A DNA stretch of 64,000 nucleotides, from positions 1 through 64,000 of the forward strand of contig NZ_PJME01000019.1 in assembly GCF_002954775.1 (NCBI RefSeq). The letters are read 5' to 3'. The stretch comes from Streptomyces geranii. GTDB lineage: Bacteria > Actinomycetota > Actinomycetes > Streptomycetales > Streptomycetaceae. Positions 34,778-43,459 of the stretch are shown here, one piece after another. Each line of letters starts with the position of its first letter. Positions within the stretch are counted from its first letter, which is position 1. The position numbers and the translations under genes were made by a program. The notes beneath the pieces were generated by a model. It was not told where the DNA came from. It worked only from the letters and a program-made list of their open reading frames with translations, and ran no database searches.

Positions 34778-35366
34778 CTTCCGGCGGGGCGGTGGTGTGG
34801 ACGTGGGCGGCGATGGTGCGTGCGCACTCCAGGGACTCGGTGCGGGTCGTGTCGACCTCCAGGTCGTACACCACGCCCTCGTGCACCAACTCCGCCTGCG
34901 CGACGGCCATTCCACGGACCCGGTCTCCCCGGGCGACCTCGCGACCGGCGGCGACGGTGCTCTCGCAGCGGACGCCAACCCAGAGCACGTCCAGGTCACC
35001 CGGTTCTCCCGATTTCCCCGGTTCGCCTGATTGGCGGAGGGCCTTCAGCCATCGCTGCTGGGAGGCGGCTCCGCCGAGGAGGACGTCGTCGATGACGACC
35101 CGGGCGCCCGCCCGGACCATCGCCGCGACGCCCTCCCGCCAGGCCGCCTCCAGCGCGAGGAAGTCCGCCCCGAGGCTCACCCCGCCGTCCGCCGCGAACA
35201 CGATCCCGTCGCCGTCGGACTCCCGCATCCTCGCGGGCAGGGCGTCGACGAACGAGTCGCACCCGAACGCCAGCCACGGCTCGGGCAGGACGGCTTGCAG
35301 GCACCGTACGATCCCGGACTTCCCCGAGCTGGAGCCACCGTTGAGAATGATCATCTGGGTCGTCAC
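34740..35366 (-). CDS. Chloramphenicol-3-O-phosphotransferase-like kinase
   Basis: A 208-residue P-loop kinase. It matches the CPT family: P-loop LNGGSSSGKSG, the catalytic region AFGCDSFVDALP, VVIDDVLLGG and the RCE/RxR segment CESTVAAGREVARGDR. The GTG at 35366 is preceded by TACCTT at a -10 distance, so a leaderless transcript is likely; ATG at 35354 is the alternative. In this window it has no antibiotic cluster around it, so it may be a resistance gene or a general small-molecule kinase. Confidence 0.85.
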   Translation of the reverse strand: MTTQMIILNGGSSSGKSGIVRCLQAVLPEPWLAFGCDSFVDALPARMRESDGDGIVFAADGGVSLGADFLALEAAWREGVAAMVRAGARVVIDDVLLGGAASQQRWLKALRQSGEPGKSGEPGDLDVLWVGVRCESTVAAGREVARGDRVRGMAVAQAELVHEGVVYDLEVDTTRTESLECARTIAAHVHTTAPPEATPVRRAPRSPS

Positions 35367-35410
35367 CGTGCCAAGGTAGGGCGGTTCTCGGCGCGGCACG
35401 AAACGAATTA

Positions 35411-35446
35411 CCTCTACCTCCTCTACTTCCTCTACCTCCTCTACCT
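35411..35446. repeat. 9-bp tandem array at the sigma factor stop codon
   Basis: Four units of CCTCTACCT (one with a T change) run 35411-35446. Read on the minus strand they give AGGTAGAGG units. This places several in-frame TAG codons and AGGAGG motifs right after the sigma factor stop codon (35441-35443). Confidence 0.75.
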
Positions 35447-36307
35447 CGTGAGTTCGGCCGGGTCGTCGAGCCGGGTCAGCTTGCGGGGGTTGCGCATGAC
35501 GTAGACGCGGGTGACCCGGCCGTTCTCCACCGCGACGCTCACCGTGGTCGGTTCGCCGTCGATCTCGATCCGGGCCGCGGGGGCGCCGTTGAGCCAGACG
35601 GTCGACATCTCGAAGGCGGTGGCCACCTGGTTCGCGCGGGTGAGCAGCCTCGCCACGGGTTCGGCGCCGTGGATCGGCGCGAGTACGGCGGCGACGATCC
35701 CGCCGCCGTCGGCGACGAGGACGACGTCCGGTGCCATGACCTCCAGCAGCTCCTGCAACTGCCCGGTGCGCAGGGCGAGCAGGAAGCGTTCGACCACGGC
35801 CCGCTGCTCGGACCGGCTCACCCGGACCCGGGGCTGCCGGGCCGCCACGTGCTCACGGGCCCGCCGCGCGACCTGCCGTACCGTCGCCGCGGACTTCCCG
35901 ATGGCCTCGCCGATCTCGCCGTACGGCATCGCGAAGACCTCGCGCAGCACGAACACGGCCCGCTCGGTGGGCCCGAGGGTTTCGAGGACGGTCAGCATCG
36001 CGATCGACACGCTCTCCGCGAGTTCGACGTCCTCGGCGACATCGGGGCTGGTCAGCAGAGGCTCCGGCAGCCACTCACCGACGTACTCCTCACGGCTGCG
36101 GGACAGCGTGCGCAGCCGGTTGAGGGCCTGCCGGGTGACGATCCGGACGAGGTACGCGCGTGTCTCGCGCACCTGCGAACGGTCCACGCCGGACCACCGC
36201 AGCCAGGACTCCTGCAGTACGTCCTCGGCGTCGGCGGCCGAGCCGAGCAGTTCGTAGGCGACGGTGAAGAGGAGGCTGCGGTGGGTGATGAAGGGGTCGT
36301 CGGTCAT
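35441..36307 (-). CDS. ECF sigma factor, SigJ type with C-terminal SnoaL-like domain
   Basis: A 288-residue sigma factor. Region 2 is FTVAYELLGSAADAEDVLQESWLRW; region 4 is LGPTERAVFVLREVFAMPYGEIGEAIGKSAATVRQVARRARE. The C-terminal 110 residues form a SnoaL-like fold (ERFLLALRTGQLQELLEVMAPDVVLVADGGG), which marks the SigJ/ECF41 group, where this domain modulates activity instead of an anti-sigma factor. The ATG overlaps the stop of the AhpD-like gene by 4 bases. ECF41 sigma factors are commonly paired with such a carboxymuconolactone decarboxylase-like gene. Confidence 0.94.
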   Translation of the reverse strand: MTDDPFITHRSLLFTVAYELLGSAADAEDVLQESWLRWSGVDRSQVRETRAYLVRIVTRQALNRLRTLSRSREEYVGEWLPEPLLTSPDVAEDVELAESVSIAMLTVLETLGPTERAVFVLREVFAMPYGEIGEAIGKSAATVRQVARRAREHVAARQPRVRVSRSEQRAVVERFLLALRTGQLQELLEVMAPDVVLVADGGGIVAAVLAPIHGAEPVARLLTRANQVATAFEMSTVWLNGAPAARIEIDGEPTTVSVAVENGRVTRVYVMRNPRKLTRLDDPAELTR

Positions 36308-36885
36308 GGCGCCGTGGTTGTCGCGCCCGGCGTCCGGGTGCCTGCGGCGAGTGGGATGCCGCACGCGTCGGAGAAGCCCTGGGAGGTGATGCCGTGCGCC
36401 GTGTTGTTCCTGGTGGACAGGTTGGCGAAGCCGATGGCGGCGGTGAGTTCGACCAGCGCGGCCGGGCCGAGGCGGTCGAGGAGGCTCGCGTACAGGTCGT
36501 CGGTGACGGTGGGCGGCGTGCTCGTCATGGCCTCGGCGTACTCCAGCACGTCCCGCTCCAGCGGCGTGAACGCCTCCGACTCGCGCCAGCGCGGCACCTG
36601 GCTGGCCTTGGCCAGGTCCAGGTCCTTGTGCAGCGCCTGGAAGTAGTTGATGTCGAGGCACCAACTGCAGCCGACCTGCGCGGCGACGGCCATGTGCGCG
36701 AAGATCTTGAGCCCCTCGTCGGCCATGTCCCACTGACCGACCTTGCTCCCGAGGTCCGTGGAGTCCTGGGCGACCTTGGGGTTGTGCGCGGTGACTTCGA
36801 AGGGCTCGGGGACGGCGCCGAACTGCTTGAGCAGGCTCTCGCGGATCTCGGCGGGGAGTTCGGCCTTGGGGATGCGCAGGGTCAC
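36304..36885 (-). CDS. Carboxymuconolactone decarboxylase/AhpD-like protein
   Basis: A 193-residue AhpD-fold protein. The redox motif is QVGCSWCLDIN with the supporting FAHMAVAAQ helix. The rest is helical: RDVLEYAEAMTSTPPTVTDD and ALVELTAAIGFANLSTRNN. Start GTG 36885 follows AAGGAGA; an upstream extension is open but not conserved in character. Coupled to the sigma factor (ATGA), it is the likely regulatory target and partner of that ECF41-type sigma factor. Confidence 0.9.
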   Translation of the reverse strand: MTLRIPKAELPAEIRESLLKQFGAVPEPFEVTAHNPKVAQDSTDLGSKVGQWDMADEGLKIFAHMAVAAQVGCSWCLDINYFQALHKDLDLAKASQVPRWRESEAFTPLERDVLEYAEAMTSTPPTVTDDLYASLLDRLGPAALVELTAAIGFANLSTRNNTAHGITSQGFSDACGIPLAAGTRTPGATTTAP

Positions 36886-36969
36886 GGTGGTCTCCTTGTT
36901 CTTGTCTCCAGTTGGCCTGTCGGCCTGTTGGACATGGAGACACCGCTCGGCTCGCGAACGTGACAACGG

Positions 36970-37671
36970 CTATGAGGGCAGGGGCGGTTCGGGCTTCCGC
37001 GCCAGGACGGTGCCGAAGGCCCTCCTCGGGTCCATTCCTTCGTGGGGCTTCTGCACCAGCCGCGCGGTGACGACGAATCCGGCCCGCTCCAGGAGTGCGG
37101 CGATGCGCTCGGTGGGGACCAGGTGGGTCTCGTAGGACACGGGGTGGCTGCCGTAGGCCTGCGTCGGGCGCAGGTGCAGTTGCTCGTCGACGGCCACGTG
37201 ACCGGCCAGCATCAGCAGGCCGCCGGGAGCGAGCGTGCGGTGGAACTCGGCGTACAGGGTGGGGAGTTGGTCCGGTGGGGTGTGGTGGGTGGAGTAGTAG
37301 GCGAGGACGCCGGTGAGTGCGGAGTCGCGGATCGGGAGAGCTGTCATCGAGCCCACGGTGAAGCCGAGGTCCGGGTGCGCCCGGCTCGCCGACTCGACCA
37401 TCTTCGGGGACAGGTCCACGCCGAACACGGGCACCCCGAGGGCTGACAAGTGCGCGGTCACCCTGCCGGGGCCGCAGCCAAGGTCCGCGACCGGGCCGGG
37501 GCCTGCCGCCCGTACGGACTCCGCGAACGCCGTCAGCATCGAGCGGGACAGGGGGTCCAACTCCGCCGGGCTCATGACTAGTTGGACGTAGTCGGCGGCG
37601 ACCGTGTCGTAGGAGGTGCGGATCGCGGTGAGGTAGGCGGGGGAGACGGGAGCGGGGGCCTTGTCGGTCAT
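36970..37671 (-). CDS. Class I SAM-dependent methyltransferase
   Basis: A 233-residue protein. SAM site VADLGCGPGRVTAHLSALG, motif II GVDLSPKMVESA, GSMTALPIRDSALTGVLAYYSTHH and LAPGGLLMLAGHV place it in the Methyltransf_11 group. The start MTDKAPAPVSPAYLTAIRTSYD, with the YDTVAADY helix, is typical of small-molecule methyltransferases. It lies 84 bp from the AhpD-like gene on the same strand. Substrate unknown. Confidence 0.9.
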   Translation of the reverse strand: MTDKAPAPVSPAYLTAIRTSYDTVAADYVQLVMSPAELDPLSRSMLTAFAESVRAAGPGPVADLGCGPGRVTAHLSALGVPVFGVDLSPKMVESASRAHPDLGFTVGSMTALPIRDSALTGVLAYYSTHHTPPDQLPTLYAEFHRTLAPGGLLMLAGHVAVDEQLHLRPTQAYGSHPVSYETHLVPTERIAALLERAGFVVTARLVQKPHEGMDPRRAFGTVLARKPEPPLPS

Positions 37672-37693
37672 GCGGTGACCTTAGGGGGGCGGG

Positions 37694-38143
37694 TCAGCTC
37701 TCCGGGGCCTGGGGCGTCGTCCAGGCCGCCACCTGCCGTACGTACTCCCCGTATCCGGAAAGCGCGGCGGACACGATCGCCGCGACCTCCTCGGGTTCGG
37801 TGTCCAGGTACAGCTGGACGAGGACGTTGTGCGGGCCCTCCGGCGGTACGAGGGCTGCGGCCAGCTCCGTGTCGATCATCCCGGCCCGTTCGGCCGCGCC
37901 GAAGGAGGCGGCGGGCGAACCAGGGACCTCGCCAAGTACCGCCGTGGCGACATGGCTGTTGATCGTGACGGCCAGGTCGGCGAGGAGGGCCAGGATCCGC
38001 TCGGCGACGAGCCCGGCCGCCGGGTCGCTATCCAGGCGCGCGCGGTCCATCGGGCCGAAGGAGCCGAGGTGATCGACCGATCTGCGCATGGTGATGAGCC
38101 TGTGCTCGATCGCGGCCCGGTCAAGGCGCGGAAACACAGTCAC
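37694..38143 (-). CDS. HepT/DUF86-like protein with altered active-site motif, orphan
   Basis: About 149 residues, all helical, following the HepT toxin pattern: IEHRLITMRRSVDHLG, LVAERILALLADLAVTINSHV, SFGAAERAGMI and a C-terminal helix. The ribonuclease motif of the family (R-N-x-L-V-H-x-Y) here reads HNVLVQLY, so both the Arg and the His are replaced. No MntA-type nucleotidyltransferase lies next to it. The start is uncertain: GTG at 38143 or 38137 follows a CCCGTG hexamer repeat, and no ribosome binding site is visible. It may be inactive or have another role. Confidence 0.7.
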   Translation of the reverse strand: MTVFPRLDRAAIEHRLITMRRSVDHLGSFGPMDRARLDSDPAAGLVAERILALLADLAVTINSHVATAVLGEVPGSPAASFGAAERAGMIDTELAAALVPPEGPHNVLVQLYLDTEPEEVAAIVSAALSGYGEYVRQVAAWTTPQAPES

Positions 38144-38359
38144 GGGCACGGGCACGGGCACTTTCACGGGCGCGGGCCTGCCATTGCTCGACGGGGTCAC
38201 CCGCGCATCGTCGCGCGTCGTCCGGCAGCCGCGCATCGTCGATCCCGTCTGATGGGACGCGCGGTGGACGACCCGGACGGCCGGGTGAAGAGTCGGTTCG
38301 CGTGCCGGTCGGCGAGGGCGCCGCAGGACAGCAGCGGCACAGGACAAGGGGGTCCGGAA

Positions 38360-38926
38360 ATGCGGTCGTTGAGTGATCTCTTCCGTAATTTCATGCAGCT
38401 CGGATACGTGACCGACGACATCGACGCCGCCGCGTCCTACCTGGAGTCGAGGCTCGGGACGGTGGACTGCGTCCGGCACTACAAGTCCTCCCTGGGCGGC
38501 GGTCGGCCACCGGGTGACCCCGGAGGGCCGAGGGTGCCCTTCGTGGTGGTGGACGGTGAGCCCGCCGATGAATGGGTCATCGACGTCGCTCTCGTCAACG
38601 CCGGTCCGACCAACCTGGAGATCATCCGTCCGGTCGGTGGCGCCGTCGGCCTCTACCGGGGTGCCATCCGGCCCGGAGAGCCCGCGACACTGCACCATCT
38701 CGGCTTCCGCGTCGACGACTTCGACGAGGCGTCCGCCGTGGTCGCCGCGAGCGGCAGGGCCTGGAAGCAGTACGGGGACAGCGGTGGCATCCGGTTCGGG
38801 TACCTCGACATGACGGCCGAACTGGGCCACTTCGTCGAGGTCATGGAGCTGGACGAGGCCAGCGCCCAGGGGTTCGCCCACCTGGAGGCCGCGTCCGACG
38901 CGGTCCGGGACGGGGCGCAGGCATGA
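38360..38926 (+). CDS. VOC/glyoxalase-like protein
   Basis: A 188-residue single-domain vicinal oxygen chelate protein. FMQLGYVTDDIDAAASYLE starts the first beta-alpha module; LHHLGFRVDDFDEASAVV the second; YLDMTAELGHFVEVMEL ends it. Metal ligands fit the His in LHHLGF and Glu in FVEVMEL. AGGGGG precedes the ATG. It overlaps the flavoprotein gene by ATGA, so the two are co-translated. It may be an isomerase, epimerase or ring-cleavage-type enzyme in the catabolic island. Confidence 0.85.
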   Translation: MRSLSDLFRNFMQLGYVTDDIDAAASYLESRLGTVDCVRHYKSSLGGGRPPGDPGGPRVPFVVVDGEPADEWVIDVALVNAGPTNLEIIRPVGGAVGLYRGAIRPGEPATLHHLGFRVDDFDEASAVVAASGRAWKQYGDSGGIRFGYLDMTAELGHFVEVMELDEASAQGFAHLEAASDAVRDGAQA

Positions 38927-40512
38927 GCGGCCAGGAAACGGATGACGCCTACGACGTCATCGTCGTCGGCTCGGGCGCCGGGCTCGTCGGCGCGTACGCC
39001 GCCGCCTCCCGCGGACTGCGCACGCTGGTCATCGAGAAGACGGAGTACGTCGGCGGCACGACGGCCTACTCCGGGGCCGGGATCTGGCTCCCCGGCAACG
39101 CCGCCGAGCTGCGCGCCGGTGTCGAGGACGGGCCCGACCTCGCCCGCGCCTATCTCGACGCGATCGTCGGCGACGACTCGCCGGCCGCAGTGCGGGAGGC
39201 GTTCCTCCAGGCGGGGCCCCGTCTGATCGACGAACTGGAGGCCAATCCAAGGTTCGACCGGTTCGTCTGGCAGGGCGTGCCCGACTACTTCGCCGGGCGT
39301 CCGGGAAGCCTGCCGCAGGGGCGGACCGTCTTCCCGCAGAACCTCGACCGTGCCGAACTCGGCGACCTGGAGCCCCTGGTGCGCAGGCCGCTGTGGACCG
39401 AGCGCTGGGGTGTCGACCCCGGCACGGTGCTGGTCGGCGGCCAGGCCCTCATCGCCCGCGCCCTCCTCGCGTTCACGGAGACCGGCAACGGCACCGTCCT
39501 GACGAACACCGCGCTGGAGCGGCTCCTCGTCGAGGACGGCGCGGTCGTCGGGGTGGAGGCGGTGCGGGAGGGCGAGTTGGTGACGTTCCGCGCGGGTCGG
39601 GGCGTACTCCTCGCGGCGGGCGGATACGAGCGCAACGGCACCCTTCGGGAGCGGCTCCAGCCGGGGGTCGACGACGAGTGGACCCAGGGCTGCGAGGGGA
39701 ACACCGGCGACGCGCTCACCGCCGGTATCGCCGTCGGCGCCGCGACCGACCTGCTCGACGAGTCCTGGTACGCGCCCGGCCTCGTCGTACCGCGTACGCG
39801 TCCGGTCTTCTACACATCGGTGTGGAGCGGCATTTGGGTCAACGCCGACGGGCGGCGGTACATGAACGAGCGTCTGCCGTACGACCGGGCCGGTCACGAG
39901 ATGCTGCGAGCGCAGAGGGCCTCTGATGTGCAACACATCCCCACGCACTGGGTGTTCGACCAGCGCCAGCTCGACAACGAGCGTGCCTTCGCGGGGCTGC
40001 CCGTCGCGCCGCAGGTCCCGGGCTGGTTCGACGTCGACGAGTTCGTCGAGGCGGGGGTGCTGCAACGGGCCGGGACGCTTGAGGAGTTGGCGGCGCTGAT
40101 CGGCGTACCCGAAGGCGCGTTGACCGAGAGCGTCGAGCGGTTCAACGGGTACGCCCGGGAGGGCAAGGACGCGGAGTTCGGGCGGGGCGAGGATCCCTGG
40201 GACCTCATGATCACGGGGATGGCGGGGGCGCACACCGACGGTCCCAATCCGTGCCTCGGCGTGATCGACAAGCCGCCGTTCTACGCGGCGACGATCGTGC
40301 TGTCCGACCTGGGCACCAAGGGGGGCCTCAGGACGGACGACCACGCGCGTGTCCTGCGGACCGACGGTTCGGTGATCGCCGGGCTGTACGCGTCGGGGAA
40401 CACGATGGCGCCGATGTCCGGCCGGGTCTATCCCGGCGCGGGCGCCCCGGTCGGCTCGTCGATGGCGTTCTCCTATATCGCCGCGCTCGACATGGCCGAC
40501 GGGGGCCGGTAG
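38923..40512 (+). CDS. KstD-like FAD-dependent dehydrogenase
   Basis: A 529-residue FAD-binding-2 family protein related to 3-ketosteroid delta-1-dehydrogenases and fumarate reductase flavoproteins. It has the dinucleotide fold DVIVVGSGAGLVGAYAAASRG, EKTEYVGGTTAYSGAGIW, VLLAAGGYERNGTL and the C-terminal FAD segment GLYASGNTMAPMSGRVYPG. It probably introduces a C=C bond into an alicyclic ketone or related ring compound. Coupled to the VOC gene. Its 3' end is 49 bp from the convergent ferredoxin reductase gene. Confidence 0.9.
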   Translation: MSGQETDDAYDVIVVGSGAGLVGAYAAASRGLRTLVIEKTEYVGGTTAYSGAGIWLPGNAAELRAGVEDGPDLARAYLDAIVGDDSPAAVREAFLQAGPRLIDELEANPRFDRFVWQGVPDYFAGRPGSLPQGRTVFPQNLDRAELGDLEPLVRRPLWTERWGVDPGTVLVGGQALIARALLAFTETGNGTVLTNTALERLLVEDGAVVGVEAVREGELVTFRAGRGVLLAAGGYERNGTLRERLQPGVDDEWTQGCEGNTGDALTAGIAVGAATDLLDESWYAPGLVVPRTRPVFYTSVWSGIWVNADGRRYMNERLPYDRAGHEMLRAQRASDVQHIPTHWVFDQRQLDNERAFAGLPVAPQVPGWFDVDEFVEAGVLQRAGTLEELAALIGVPEGALTESVERFNGYAREGKDAEFGRGEDPWDLMITGMAGAHTDGPNPCLGVIDKPPFYAATIVLSDLGTKGGLRTDDHARVLRTDGSVIAGLYASGNTMAPMSGRVYPGAGAPVGSSMAFSYIAALDMADGGR

Positions 40513-40561
40513 TCGGCTAGTTGGTCGGTCTCCTGCGGGCCGCTCGGCGCAGGTTCTCCGG

Positions 40562-41572
40562 TCAGGCGGACTCCGTCGAGTGGCCGGGGAACAGGGACTG
40601 CGCCGGATCCAGGGCGACCGCCGCGTTGTTGACGGCGGTCGCCACCTCCCCGAAGCCGACCGACATCAGCTTCACCTTGCCGGGGTACGCGGTGATGTCC
40701 CCGGCGGCGTAGACCCGGTCCACGGCGGTACGCATCCTGCTGTCGACGACGATCGAACGCCGGTCCAGTTCCACGCCCCAGTCGGCGAGCGGGCCGAGGT
40801 TGCTGATGAAGCCGAGGGCGGCCACGACCGCGTCGACCTTCAGCACGCGCACCTCGTCCTCGCCGTCGACCCTGAGGTGGGCCAGACGCAGCCGTTCGTC
40901 GCCGAGCAGGGCCTCGACCTGGGCCTCGGTGACGATCTCGACGCCGCGTTCACGCACCTCGCGCACGCTCGCCGCGTGCGCCCGGAACGTACCGCGCCGG
41001 TGTACGAGGGTCACCGAGCGGGCGATCGGGTGGAGCGCGAGCGCCCAGTCGACCGCGCTGTCCCCGCCGCCGACGACGAGGACGTCCTGGTCGGCGTGGT
41101 CGTCCGGGGCGGGGACGAAGTAGCTCAGTCCACGGCCGAGGAACTCCTCCCCGGCCGGGAGGGTACGTGCGGTGAACGCGCCGATCCCTGCGGTCAGGAC
41201 GACCGCGCCCGCGTCGACCACGGTGCCGTCGGAGAGGGTGACCTGCGGGCGCCCGTCGGGCGAGCGGGCCAGCTCGACGGCCTGCCGGCCGAGCAGGTAG
41301 ACCGGGTCGAAGGCGTCGGCCTGGGCCTTGAGGGCGGCGACGACATCACGGCCGCGCGCGCCGGGGACGGCCGCGATGTCACGTATCTCCTTCTCCGGGT
41401 ACAGCGCGGTGATCTGGCCGCCGACCTGCGGCAACGCGTCGACCAGGACGGTCCGCAGCTCGCGGAAGCCCGCGCAGTAGGCGCCGAAGAGCCCGACCGG
41501 CCCGGCGCCGACGACGAGGATGTCTGTGGTCACAGCGGTCGCTGCGGTCACTGTGGTCGCTGTCTCGGCCAC
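40562..41572 (-). CDS. Ferredoxin/flavodoxin-NADP reductase, TrxR-like
   Basis: A 336-residue flavoprotein of the bacterial thioredoxin-reductase-like FNR type. FAD loop LVVGAGPVGLFGAYCAG, DALPQVGGQITALYPEK, NAD(P) loop VLVVGGGDSAVDWALAL with HRRGTFRAH, and the C-terminal YAAGDITAYPGKVKLMSVGFGE are all present. No redox CxxC, which separates it from thioredoxin reductase. It is the likely electron donor for the ferredoxin at 43460. It lies downstream of the MFS gene (72 bp). Confidence 0.94.
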   Translation of the reverse strand: MAETATTVTAATAVTTDILVVGAGPVGLFGAYCAGFRELRTVLVDALPQVGGQITALYPEKEIRDIAAVPGARGRDVVAALKAQADAFDPVYLLGRQAVELARSPDGRPQVTLSDGTVVDAGAVVLTAGIGAFTARTLPAGEEFLGRGLSYFVPAPDDHADQDVLVVGGGDSAVDWALALHPIARSVTLVHRRGTFRAHAASVREVRERGVEIVTEAQVEALLGDERLRLAHLRVDGEDEVRVLKVDAVVAALGFISNLGPLADWGVELDRRSIVVDSRMRTAVDRVYAAGDITAYPGKVKLMSVGFGEVATAVNNAAVALDPAQSLFPGHSTESA

Positions 41573-41644
41573 GGGCCGACCTCCTTGTGGGTGTGGTGCG
41601 CGCCCCGCCCGTCGGTACGGGCGGGGCGCCGCGTCAACCGGCTT

Positions 41645-43228
41645 TCAGTTCTTGGGTGTTACGACCGGCGGGGCGGACGGGTTCGTCATCGCCCCGACCC
41701 CGTCCCCGTCCCCGGCGGACACCGTGACCGGGACGCGCGCCTCGACCGTGAACTCCTCCACCGCCTCCTCGCGCCGCTCCCGCAGCAGCGTCACCACGAT
41801 CACGAGCACCCCGACCGCCAGCGCGGACGAGATGAGCAGCCACTTGCGGAAACCGTCCTCCGCGTAGATCACCCCGCCCCCGGGCACGAGCGTGGCGTAC
41901 GGAGTCAGCACCGCGAACATCACGACGGGCAGGACCGCCGAGAAGCCGGTCTGGGTCAGCTGGACGGTGCCGGCGGTCGAGCCCTGGTCGCCGACGGGCG
42001 TCGCGCGCATCACGAGACCGGGCACGGCAGCCGTCGTAAGACCGCCGCCGACCCCCACGATCAGCGCACAGACGACGAGTTCGCCGAAGGTGTCGTTGCG
42101 GAAGGCGAGCAGTGTCGTGCCGATCGCCCACGCGCCGAGGCCGAGCGTCATGAAGAGCCGGGGGTTGCGGCCACGGGCGGCCAGGTAGCCGACCAGCAGA
42201 CCGCAGGCGACGGTCGCCAGTGCCTTCGGGGTCTCCAGGGAGGCGTATCCCAGGGTGGTCAGGCCGAGCCCGTACGTCTGGCCGGCCACCCGTGGGGTCA
42301 TCGCCATCATGGGGATGATCTGGAAGACGCACGCGGAGATGGCGTACGCGGTCGCGCCCGCGACAGAGACGTACAGGAGCTGTTTCCGGCGGAAGAGGGA
42401 GAGGTTGACGATCGGCTCCGGCGTCCGGCGCGCTCGCCAGAAGAAGAGCGTGAGCAGTACGAGCCCGGCGACCAGGAGGGCTACGCCGGAACTCGCTGTC
42501 CAGCCCCAGGAGTTGCCCCAGCTGACGTAGAGCAGCACGCCGAGGACACCGGCGGCCAGCAGGGTGGCGCCGAGGACGTCCGGGCGGGCGGTGCGGCGCA
42601 GGGTCGACTCCGCCGTGGTCAGCCGTATCGCCGCGCACAGCCCGAACGTCCAGACCGCGTCGAACCAGAACATCCCCCGGAAGCCCACGTTCTCGATGAG
42701 CCACCCGATGAGGAGGGGCGAGAAGAGCGAGAGCGCGCCCATGCCGGTGATGGTGATGCTGGCGGCGAAGGCGGCCTGCCGGGGCGGATAGACGTCCCGG
42801 ACGAGGGACGGGATCAGCGAGATCGTCGCCAGGATCGGGCCCTGGAGCGTCCGGCCGACCACCATGACGGCGAAGCTGGGGGCGAGTGCGCAGACGACGG
42901 CGCCTACGCCCGACACGAGCATGGTGAAGAGCAGTACCCGTCGTTTGCCGTAGAGGTCGGCCGCCTTGCCGAGCAGCGGGGCGCAGACGGCCCCGGCGAG
43001 GAAGTAGACGGTGGTCAGCCAGCCGCCCTGGGTCGTCGGGAACTCCTTGAGGATGCTGGGGAGTCCGATCGCGACCATGGACGCGCCGAGGGCCAGCGCC
43101 TCCAGGACCATCGCCAGGAAGACCGTCGACCAGACGAGCCGTGGGGTCCAGCCCGGGCCGTTCGGCGGTCCACCTGTGGGGCCGTTCGCGGGTCCGTTTC
43201 CGTTCGCTGCGTGAGGTATTGCCGTCAT
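41645..43228 (-). CDS. MFS transporter, DHA2/14-TM type
   Basis: A 527-residue membrane protein with about 14 hydrophobic segments. It has the MFS motif GKAADLYGKRRVLL between TM2 and TM3 and VGRTLQGPILATISLIPSL. A long Pro/Gly/Asn N-terminus precedes TM1. ATG follows GGAGGATT. It should move the substrate or product of the adjacent Rieske pathway across the membrane. It is divergent from the ferredoxin gene; the 231 bp between holds a polypurine tract (about 43244-43290). Confidence 0.93.
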   Translation of the reverse strand: MTAIPHAANGNGPANGPTGGPPNGPGWTPRLVWSTVFLAMVLEALALGASMVAIGLPSILKEFPTTQGGWLTTVYFLAGAVCAPLLGKAADLYGKRRVLLFTMLVSGVGAVVCALAPSFAVMVVGRTLQGPILATISLIPSLVRDVYPPRQAAFAASITITGMGALSLFSPLLIGWLIENVGFRGMFWFDAVWTFGLCAAIRLTTAESTLRRTARPDVLGATLLAAGVLGVLLYVSWGNSWGWTASSGVALLVAGLVLLTLFFWRARRTPEPIVNLSLFRRKQLLYVSVAGATAYAISACVFQIIPMMAMTPRVAGQTYGLGLTTLGYASLETPKALATVACGLLVGYLAARGRNPRLFMTLGLGAWAIGTTLLAFRNDTFGELVVCALIVGVGGGLTTAAVPGLVMRATPVGDQGSTAGTVQLTQTGFSAVLPVVMFAVLTPYATLVPGGGVIYAEDGFRKWLLISSALAVGVLVIVVTLLRERREEAVEEFTVEARVPVTVSAGDGDGVGAMTNPSAPPVVTPKN

Positions 43229-43459
43229 TGGAATCCTCCGGCGGGAAAGGGGGGATTGCGGGGAGAGGGGGAGAGGGGGGAGGGGGAGCGGCCGGTCGAG
43301 CGTATGGCGCGATCGATGCCCTCCGTGAGCGCGGATTCCGCTTGGTGGGACGGTCGGTGGACGGCCGGAGACCCCCCGGGGAGAGTCGTTTTCAGCCCCG
43401 CTGCGGTGGCGACCGACGGCGACACCGGAGCGTGCCGCGGAGGAGGAGGCCGAAGTCTC

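Noticed and set aside
40580..43459. Plus-strand frame of nearly 1000 codons in front of the ferredoxin
   Set aside because: It is antisense to the ferredoxin reductase and MFS genes; only the last 95 codons, from ATG 43460 behind a strong binding site, code for a real protein.
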